Shown: positions 11,483 through 17,083 of the stretch, piece after piece
Layout of the letters: every line of letters starts with the position of its first letter
Numbering within the stretch: position 1 is the stretch's first letter
Assembly: GCA_002412715.1 (NCBI GenBank)
Contig: DHVP01000010.1
Span: forward strand, 54,804 to 71,886
Reading direction: 5' to 3'
DNA: 17,083 nucleotides
From: Deltaproteobacteria bacterium UBA5205
Lineage (GTDB): Bacteria; Desulfobacterota; Syntrophorhabdia; Syntrophorhabdales; Syntrophorhabdaceae
The notes under the pieces: generated by a model
Databases searched by the model: none
Told to the model about the DNA's origin: nothing
Seen by the model: only the letters and a program-made list of their open reading frames with translations
Translations under genes and position numbers: made by a program

Positions 11483-14062
11483 TTAAGCTTTCCTGATACG
11501 GACATAAACGTCTTCGACCCAGCCCATACCGGTTGGGTCATGCTTCTTCGCGATGGCCGGATCTTTCTGGGGTATGAGGTCGCCGTCGCGATAACCCCAG
11601 TTTGCTGCCGTCTTAAGGTTCCTGGCCCTGTGACCTATGCCATGGAAGGTGAGAACACAATCCTTTCGGGTGATTCGTTTCGTGATATGGACCTTTGCCT
11701 TGACGGGTCTCGGCAGTTCCTTCATGTATTCGGGGTTGTTCTCGAGCACGACCATATCCCCTTCTTTGACGCCGATCTGTTTCGCTGCGTCGGGATTGAT
11801 CCACACACAGTCCATGAAATTCCTCTCCGTCATTTTGCGGAGCACGGGGTTGTTGACAAAGTTGGGATCGGCATGCATGATCCAGGGCGCCCTGGTGATG
11901 AGAAGCGAGAACGTGTAATCGCCTTTTGTGTCATGCCACCGCGGAGCCCATACGGGCAGGGGGTCGTAATTGACTTTGGCAAACTCGTCAATGTACATTC
12001 TGACCCTGCCGTTCGGTTTTCCATAGCCGATCTCCCGGATGGTCTTGTAGTTGTCGTATTTTCTCCTGTCGATCCACAAACCTCCCTTCTTCATAAACTC
12101 CGCGGTGTTCTCGGCGACACCCGCCTCTTTGACCGCCACGTCACTCATGTTGAGGGGAACACGCTTCTTGGGATCGGTGCTTCCATCTGTGGTCCAGTAC
12201 TCCGGAGCCAGCGCCATACCGATCTTGACCGCCAGGCCGCCCCAGCCGATCTGATCGCCAGGGCTTTTCTGGACAGGGGCGCCGCCCACGTAGCACGGCC
12301 ACTTGGGATAATAGAGCCTGAGGTCGAATTTGCCCTCTTCGAACTGATGGGGGGCCGCCAGAACGTAATCACACCAGTAGCCAAGGTCATCCAGGTAAAG
12401 GTTCCAATCTACGACGAGTTGCATCTTCTCCAGGGCGGCCTCGGCCATCTGGGGCTGGATCATTGCGTGGAGCCCCCGGTGAGGGTTCCTGAAGAATACG
12501 GCCTTGGTCCTGGTTGTCTTGTAAAGTCCCCAGCCCACCATTCCATAGTGGCCCGGGGCGGAGAAATCCTTATTCCGGTAGATGTCATCGGTAACGGGAA
12601 ACTGGTTCCGGAAATCCACCGGTTCCTTCGGAAGCTCCGGATAGGGTTTTGCAGGTTTTGAAAGATCCTCCAGCCACGGTACCCTGACGCCGTGAAGCAG
12701 AATAATGCCGCCTTCGTGGTCCATGGCTCCGGTAAGGGTGTTGAGTATACTGATTGCATGGCGCAACCGCCAGCTGTTGGCGTAGTTGGGCCCGGCTGAA
12801 TCGCGCTTATACGTGGGAATGAAGGCACTCGGCGCCGCTGCGGCAAACTCCCGTGCGATCCTGGCGATAACCGACGGAGGCACCTCCGTGATCCTTGACG
12901 CCCATTGTGTCGTGTAGGGCCTTACACCTTCCTTCAAAAGATTGAGGACGGTCTTTGCCTCAACCTCTTTCCCGTCCACCCTCACCTTGTATGGACCTCC
13001 GTCCATGACAGGAGCATGACAGGCGTCGATGGGCTCGGCTGTTTTGTGGATGCTGCACCATGCCATCACAGAGCCGTCCTTCGCCATAAGGGGCATCCTG
13101 GTTTTTGTATTGATAAGGGCCGATGCATCGGTGTATTTTTTCAGGAATTCTGCATTGTATTTCCCGCTTGCGACAATAACATTGATCATGGCCAGGGCCA
13201 CAGCCAGGTCAGTCCCGGGTTTGATCGAATGGTATTCGGTTGCGAACGCGTCCGCCAGCGGTGTCCTCAAGGGGTTGAACATGACGATCTTTCCCTTGTT
13301 TTTTTTGCCCTGAGCCCAGTGATTGAGCATGCCTGCCTTGCCGCACTTGGAAAACGAATCGAATCCAAACCATACCTGGTATTGGGCATTGTCAAAATCA
13401 TATCCCGCCACATGATGGGACGGGGTATACGTGCTGGAATAATATTTGTTCGGCGGGTTGGTGATGGTCAGGCAGTTGATGTAATAGTGGGTGCCGAAAC
13501 ACTCCGTTCTCTGGTCGCTTCGCGTGACGCCGATGGAACGGGCGAGTTTGTTCGTGTAAGGGTCTCCGGGGGAACACATGAGGATCTCTTCCGCTTTCAA
13601 CTTCTTCAGCGTTGCGATGATCTCGTTTGCCGCATCCTCCGTTTTGATGGTAACCCAGCCCGGATCGTTGTCCGTGCCTTTCTTGGGCTTTGTCCTTTTC
13701 AGGGACACCATCAGCCTGTCGGGATCGTACATCGAATCCACGAAGGCCAAGCCCTTGATGCAGAATTTGCCGTTGGACACGGGATCCTCCGGCCTGCCCT
13801 CCAGGGTCAGCGCCCGTTCGAGTCCGGTTACAGGATCAACGCCTACCACGACGTTGTATGCGCAATCAGCCTCGCACGCCCGAGCGCATACCTGGGGAAC
13901 CTTTCTCTTTATCACATATGTTGGTTGTTCCTGTGAATGTTTACCAAATGGCGTCTGGGCCGAAAGGTTTCGAAAGGGAAACCCGGCCATTGACACCGCC
14001 GCACCTGAAATACCGATAATTTTGAGGAAATTCCGTCTGTCGATACCTTGATTGTCGGCCAT
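11483..14062 (-). CDS. Tat-exported molybdopterin oxidoreductase, catalytic subunit (DMSO reductase superfamily)
   Basis: This 859-residue enzyme begins with a twin-arginine signal (DRRNFLKIIGISGAAVSMAG, residues 8-27), so it acts outside the cytoplasmic membrane. A [4Fe-4S] site follows: C59, C63, C67 and C101 (CX3CX3CX33C). C197 in HYYINCL is the likely Mo ligand, judged from its 36-residue distance to the VWFGFDS strand, close to the spacing in formate dehydrogenase and NapA. The C-terminal dinucleotide-binding domain begins near VWINPDAAKQIGVKEGD. The gene leads an operon with a ferredoxin subunit and a TorD chaperone. The start has AGGAGGT nine bases upstream. It resembles the broad polysulfide/thiosulfate reductase-like branch, but substrate and direction cannot be assigned from sequence. 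Confidence 0.93.
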   Translation of the reverse strand: MADNQGIDRRNFLKIIGISGAAVSMAGFPFRNLSAQTPFGKHSQEQPTYVIKRKVPQVCARACEADCAYNVVVGVDPVTGLERALTLEGRPEDPVSNGKFCIKGLAFVDSMYDPDRLMVSLKRTKPKKGTDNDPGWVTIKTEDAANEIIATLKKLKAEEILMCSPGDPYTNKLARSIGVTRSDQRTECFGTHYYINCLTITNPPNKYYSSTYTPSHHVAGYDFDNAQYQVWFGFDSFSKCGKAGMLNHWAQGKKNKGKIVMFNPLRTPLADAFATEYHSIKPGTDLAVALAMINVIVASGKYNAEFLKKYTDASALINTKTRMPLMAKDGSVMAWCSIHKTAEPIDACHAPVMDGGPYKVRVDGKEVEAKTVLNLLKEGVRPYTTQWASRITEVPPSVIARIAREFAAAAPSAFIPTYKRDSAGPNYANSWRLRHAISILNTLTGAMDHEGGIILLHGVRVPWLEDLSKPAKPYPELPKEPVDFRNQFPVTDDIYRNKDFSAPGHYGMVGWGLYKTTRTKAVFFRNPHRGLHAMIQPQMAEAALEKMQLVVDWNLYLDDLGYWCDYVLAAPHQFEEGKFDLRLYYPKWPCYVGGAPVQKSPGDQIGWGGLAVKIGMALAPEYWTTDGSTDPKKRVPLNMSDVAVKEAGVAENTAEFMKKGGLWIDRRKYDNYKTIREIGYGKPNGRVRMYIDEFAKVNYDPLPVWAPRWHDTKGDYTFSLLITRAPWIMHADPNFVNNPVLRKMTERNFMDCVWINPDAAKQIGVKEGDMVVLENNPEYMKELPRPVKAKVHITKRITRKDCVLTFHGIGHRARNLKTAANWGYRDGDLIPQKDPAIAKKHDPTGMGWVEDVYVRIRKA

Positions 14063-14091
14063 GACTCAAGTACCTCCTTTTCTCTCATAAG

Positions 14092-14113
14092 CCGTGGACC
14101 CACGGGGTTTTTT
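14092..14113 (+). terminator. Terminator-like hairpin in molybdoenzyme leader, plus-strand polarity
   Basis: CCGTG (14092-14096) and CACGG (14101-14105) close a GACC loop, followed by GG and six T. No plus-strand gene precedes it, so it would only stop antisense transcription toward recQ. On the minus strand the sequence GGACCC (14101-14096) can pair instead with GGGTCC (14122-14117), making two exclusive folds in the operon leader. Confidence 0.35.
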
Positions 14114-14162
14114 GGGGGGTCCGACCTGAATGGGCGCGAGGCCTGACACGCTCAACGTACAT

Positions 14163-14192
14163 ATTACACCATGCCACTCGAGGCCAAGTCAA
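14163..14192 (-). promoter_or_regulatory. Candidate sigma-70 promoter of the molybdoenzyme operon
   Basis: On the minus strand TTGACT (14192-14187) and TGTAAT (14168-14163) each match consensus at five of six bases and are 18 bases apart. The predicted start lies near 14156, giving a leader of about 95 bases that includes the alternative hairpins. Confidence 0.6.
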
Positions 14193-14308
14193 GGCGGGCA
14201 CAAATACCTAAGTCTTTGGAATTACTTGCCTTCTCATATTAGATCGGTGTCAATTACCGTCTGATATCGGCTTTTTGGGAGAGAAGGGCTGATAAAAATG
14301 TCCCATAC

Positions 14309-14329
14309 TGATATTATAAATAAATATCA
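14309..14329. promoter_or_regulatory. Perfect 7-7-7 inverted repeat, possible operator
   Basis: TGATATT and AATATCA flank seven AT-only bases. The dyad is about midway between the divergent molybdoenzyme operon and recQ. Its 14-base half-site centre spacing fits a dimeric regulator on one DNA face only loosely. No regulator gene is adjacent. Confidence 0.35.
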
Positions 14330-14434
14330 TCGGGAATATAAAAAAGAAAAGTAATATATCTGAAGTATAGCTAAAATCGTCCCTCATAGGGTAATCTACT
14401 GCGGGTAACTCCCCGCCTGCTGCACGAGGTTTTT

Positions 14435-16291
14435 ATGGAAAAAACAGATATTCACACATCTCCCCGGGACATCTTGAAGAAATATTTCGGGTACAGTTCC
14501 TTTCGTCCTCATCAGGAAGAGGTCATTAACCATCTTGTGGAGGGAGGGGATGCCTTCGTCCTCATGCCCACGGGAAGTGGAAAATCCCTGTGCTACCAGG
14601 TCCCGGCGCTGATCCGGCCGGGTATGTGCGTTGTGATCTCGCCGCTTATCGCGCTGATGCAGGACCAGGTGGATGCGGTGAGCGAACTCGGCATCAGGGC
14701 CGGGTTCCTGAATTCCACCCAGGGCTTCCGTGATGCACGCTCCATCGAACAACGGGCCGTGGAGGGCCGGCTGGATCTTTTGTACGTCGCTCCGGAGAGA
14801 CTCGTCACGGAGAGCTTCATGGGACTCCTTGGCAGGATAAAGGTGTGCCTCTTCGCCATAGACGAGGCCCACTGCGTATCGCAGTGGGGCCATGACTTCA
14901 GGCCCGAGTATCTCGAACTGGGCGTACTGGCCGGAATGTTCCCCGATGTTCCCCGGGTGGCACTGACGGCAACCGCTGATGAAACGACAAGGAAAGAGAT
15001 AATCGACAAACTGCGCCTCACGAAGGCAAGGCGCTTCATCACGAGCTTTGACAGGCCCAATATCCGTTACCGGGTGGAGATCAAGGATAAGGAAAAAGAG
15101 CAGTTAATTGACTTCATCAGGTCGGAGCACCGCGGAGAATCGGGCATCGTCTACTGCATGACGAGAAGAAAGACCGAGGAGATCGCCGCGTTTCTTCAAG
15201 GCAAGGGTTTTCCCGCCCTTCCCTATCATGCGGGCCTCAATCGGGAAGACAGGCTCAAAAACCAGAGAGAGTTTCTCCAATCGGAGGGCGTCATAATGGT
15301 AGCAACGATAGCCTTCGGCATGGGCATCAACAAGCCGGATATCCGCTTCGTCGCCCACCTCAACCTTCCCAGGACCCTGGAGGGCTATTACCAGGAAACA
15401 GGGCGCGCGGGCCGCGACGGAGAAAGCGCGGACGCGTGGATGGTGTACAGTCTTGCCGATGTTGTCATGCTCAGGCAGATGCTTGAGGGTTCATCCGGGA
15501 ATGACGATTTCAAGGCCGTCCAGTACCGGAAGATGGAGGCGATGCTGGGTTACTCGGAGACCGCGAGATGCCGCAGGCAGGTCCTGCTCGGCTACTTCGG
15601 GGAGACCTTTCCCGAACCTTGCGGCAATTGCGACATATGCCTCGGAAACGTGGAGGTGGTTGACGGTACCCTGGTTGCGCAAAAGGCCCTGTCATGCGCA
15701 TACAGAACAGGCCAAATGTTCGGCGCCAACCATCTCATAGACGTTCTCGTCGGCAAGGACACACCAAAGGTTCGCGCCTTCGGACACGACACGGTTTCCA
15801 CGTTCGGTATAGGCAAGGAACTCTCCGTATTTGAATGGAGGTCCGTCTACAGGCAGCTCGTCGCAGCGGGGCTTATGAAGGTGGATATGGAAAAGAAAGG
15901 GGGCCTGCGCCTTTCGGCAAGCTGTGGCCCCGTCCTCAAAGGGCAGCAGGTGTTCGAGTTGCGCAAAGACCCCGTCCCGGTAAAGAAAAGCACAAAACAC
16001 ACAGTATCCGGGAGCCTGCCCGATGCACACACCGAAGGAGCTCAGACTTCTTTTGAATTCGACCCCGCCCTGTGGGAGCGTCTTCGTTCATTACGGTTCG
16101 AACTGGCCCGAAAGTCCTCAATCCCCGCCTACACTGTCTTTCACGACAGCACCCTGAAAGAACTGGTCACCCGTCTTCCCGGCACGCCTGAGGAGATGCT
16201 GACCATATCAGGCATAGGCCAGGCAAAACTCGACAAATACGGAGACCTCTTCCTTGAGGCAATAAGGCAATACCGGGAAGAAACAACGTGA
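14435..16291 (+). CDS. recQ: ATP-dependent DNA helicase RecQ
   Basis: This 618-residue 3'-5' helicase has the full bacterial RecQ architecture. The first RecA-like domain holds Walker A MPTGSGKS (44-51) and DEAH (143-146). The second holds the YYQETGRAGRDG motif (318-329). The zinc-binding region has C379, C396, C399 and C402. A winged-helix RQC domain follows (about 410-510), and a C-terminal HRDC domain (about 545-615) ends in the TISGIGQAKLDKYG segment. It unwinds DNA in recombination and stalled-fork repair. Length is typical (about 600). The start has GAGG five bases upstream. It stands alone, divergent from the molybdoenzyme operon and convergent with the DUF4126 gene. Confidence 0.97.
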   Translation: MEKTDIHTSPRDILKKYFGYSSFRPHQEEVINHLVEGGDAFVLMPTGSGKSLCYQVPALIRPGMCVVISPLIALMQDQVDAVSELGIRAGFLNSTQGFRDARSIEQRAVEGRLDLLYVAPERLVTESFMGLLGRIKVCLFAIDEAHCVSQWGHDFRPEYLELGVLAGMFPDVPRVALTATADETTRKEIIDKLRLTKARRFITSFDRPNIRYRVEIKDKEKEQLIDFIRSEHRGESGIVYCMTRRKTEEIAAFLQGKGFPALPYHAGLNREDRLKNQREFLQSEGVIMVATIAFGMGINKPDIRFVAHLNLPRTLEGYYQETGRAGRDGESADAWMVYSLADVVMLRQMLEGSSGNDDFKAVQYRKMEAMLGYSETARCRRQVLLGYFGETFPEPCGNCDICLGNVEVVDGTLVAQKALSCAYRTGQMFGANHLIDVLVGKDTPKVRAFGHDTVSTFGIGKELSVFEWRSVYRQLVAAGLMKVDMEKKGGLRLSASCGPVLKGQQVFELRKDPVPVKKSTKHTVSGSLPDAHTEGAQTSFEFDPALWERLRSLRFELARKSSIPAYTVFHDSTLKELVTRLPGTPEEMLTISGIGQAKLDKYGDLFLEAIRQYREETT

Positions 16292-16297
16292 ACCACC

Positions 16298-16332
16298 GAC
16301 CCCCATCACCTATCACCTATAACCCATTACCC
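16298..16332 (-). repeat. Heptad repeat tract overlapping the 3' end of the DUF4126 gene
   Basis: On the minus strand the units GGGTAAT, GGGTTAT, AGGTGAT and AGGTGAT run in register. The first two supply the last codons and the stop of the DUF4126 gene; the others fill the 25-base gap to the recQ stop. The pattern matches the tract at 5195-5279. Confidence 0.6.
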
Positions 16333-16916
16333 GCTTTTCTCTTCTTCATATAGACCCGGCGGGCCAACAGAAGGCAATAGACGACGAGTATCATGGCAAG
16401 AATGAAGGCAACGACGGGGAGGATGAGGGAAAGAAAGGAGACGATCGCCGATGCCAGGAGCTCAAAGCTCGCTACGATGAAATTACCCAGGCCCCCGGTG
16501 AAGAGGGATGATTTGGTGCGCAGTGCGACAGTTGCACCCTGCAAGAGACCTGCTATCCCGCCGCCGGCGACGATCGATATGGTCCATTTCAGCGAAGGCG
16601 GTATGTCGGTCAACAACGATGCAGTCGCTATGGTGCCCGCAATTATGCTCACAGGCGAAGCGATGGCGTCCATAATATTATCGAGCCAGGGGACATAGTA
16701 CGCGACGATCTCGAGTACGGTCGCCAGGGAAAAGGCTATCGTAACCTGATATCCTCCAATCCATTCGAATCCCGGAGCGAGACCGACGTACCCGGACATG
16801 GCAGCAAGGTTAAGGGCAAGCAGCGGCAGAAAGATCCTGAAACCGCATGCCGCACTTAATCCTATGCCCGTAAGTATGGCGACTATCGTCTCCACGTGCT
16901 CCCGCGTTATATCCAT
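16317..16916 (-). CDS. DUF4126 family membrane protein
   Basis: This 199-residue inner-membrane protein matches the DUF4126 family. It shows the conserved N-terminal GLSAACGFRIFLPLLAL, the EIVAYYVPWLDNIMDAIASP segment, SLLTDIPPSLKWTISIVAGGG and an R-x-KSS turn. Several hydrophobic helices span residues about 12-185, followed by a short basic tail. The family has no established biochemical role. The ATG at 16916 lacks a strong ribosome binding site. It lies four bases after the stop of a possible upstream minus-strand frame, which would allow coupled translation. The last residues GNGL and the stop codon are built from heptad-repeat sequence, so the C-terminus may have been rewritten by repeat expansion. 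Confidence 0.88.
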   Translation of the reverse strand: MDITREHVETIVAILTGIGLSAACGFRIFLPLLALNLAAMSGYVGLAPGFEWIGGYQVTIAFSLATVLEIVAYYVPWLDNIMDAIASPVSIIAGTIATASLLTDIPPSLKWTISIVAGGGIAGLLQGATVALRTKSSLFTGGLGNFIVASFELLASAIVSFLSLILPVVAFILAMILVVYCLLLARRVYMKKRKAGNGL

Positions 16917-16920
16917 ATCT

Positions 16921-17083
16921 TTATTTTCTTCTTACTGACAGCCCGCGGTCAAGAAAAAGAAATTCGATACTTTCAGGCGTAGGACAATTCTTACATTTTT
17001 TTGAGCTAACTCCTACATCATAATCAGTGTGCCGCCACATATTCTCGGATCTCAGTCCCGCCGACAAAGAGAGTATGTCAGAA
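16921..17083 (-). CDS. Possible 3' end of an unrecognised gene running off the right edge
   Basis: A minus-strand frame is open from the window edge for 53 codons to a TAA at 16923-16921. The peptide is hydrophilic and includes MWRHTDYDVG, a KKCKNCPTPE CxxC segment and EFLFLDRGL. It ends four bases before the DUF4126 start, an operon-like spacing. It is short, its base composition is more AT-rich than neighbouring genes, and I recognise no family. A chance open frame remains possible. Confidence 0.4.
   Translation of the reverse strand, partial: SDILSLSAGLRSENMWRHTDYDVGVSSKKCKNCPTPESIEFLFLDRGLSVRRK

Larger units (their letters stand above)
14063..14434. other. 372-base spacer between the molybdoenzyme operon and recQ
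   Basis: No gene is supported here. It holds the leader and candidate promoter of the molybdoenzyme operon (14063-14192), an AT-rich central part with a 7-7-7 inverted repeat (14309-14329), and the recQ leader with a small hairpin, GCGGG with CCCGC (14401-14416). A loose match to an FNR box, TTGAC-N4-ATCTA on the minus strand (14253-14240), has eight of ten bases but lies about 90 bases upstream of the predicted start, so I do not call it. Confidence 0.6.

Noticed and set aside
11414..12661. 415-codon plus-strand open frame across the molybdoenzyme
   Set aside because: Antisense shadow of the catalytic subunit, which has unambiguous motifs on the minus strand.
12905..13936. 343-codon plus-strand open frame
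   Set aside because: Also antisense to the molybdoenzyme; no recognisable domain or ribosome binding site.
14063..14160. Molybdenum-cofactor riboswitch in the molybdoenzyme leader
   Set aside because: The leader is too short and lacks the multi-helix layout of that riboswitch; only small hairpins are visible.

Overview
The window reads as chromosomal DNA from an anaerobic, probably Desulfobacterota-like bacterium (syntroph or sulfur-cycle type). This is an inference from gene content: a type III glutamine synthetase, an ADP-forming acyl-CoA synthetase, an exported Tat-dependent molybdoenzyme with its chaperone, an Fe/Mn superoxide dismutase with an archaeal-type second-shell His, and strong AGGAGG ribosome binding sites throughout. 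No rRNA, tRNA, CRISPR array, transposase, integrase or phage gene was seen.

Layout. Bases 1-1219 hold the 3' part of glnN (+), which ends in a clean terminator. Convergent to it is a fused ADP-forming acyl-CoA synthetase (-, 1281-3371). A 22-codon leader ORF precedes that gene and overlaps its GTG start by four bases, and a candidate promoter carries tandem ATGATCAT sites. Next come a YbaK-type aminoacyl-tRNA deacylase (-) and an acetoacetate-decarboxylase-like protein (-). The latter is divergent from a HxlR-family regulator (+); the shared spacer holds two palindromes and a degenerate G-rich heptad repeat. A chemotaxis pair follows: an exported single-Cache protein and a four-helix-bundle methyl-accepting protein, behind a sequence resembling a sigma-28 promoter. 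After a terminator come an unrecognised secreted helical protein, a palindromic intergenic repeat, a four-cysteine small protein and a superoxide dismutase.

Bases 10030-14062 (-) form the most distinctive unit: a Tat-exported molybdopterin oxidoreductase, a four-cluster ferredoxin subunit and a TorD chaperone. No membrane anchor subunit is encoded with them. A 372-base spacer then separates this unit from divergent recQ (+). The right end holds a DUF4126 membrane protein (-) and the 3' end of a further possible minus-strand gene running off the edge.

How the genes relate. The catalytic, FeS and TorD proteins should assemble into one exported redox complex. The Cache protein and receptor probably share one sensory task. 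The HxlR regulator probably controls itself and perhaps the divergent decarboxylase-like gene. The other genes look like independent housekeeping units. No defence system or clearly new system is established. The best candidates for novelty are the anchorless molybdoenzyme complex, the two overlapping leader ORFs and the heptad repeat tracts.
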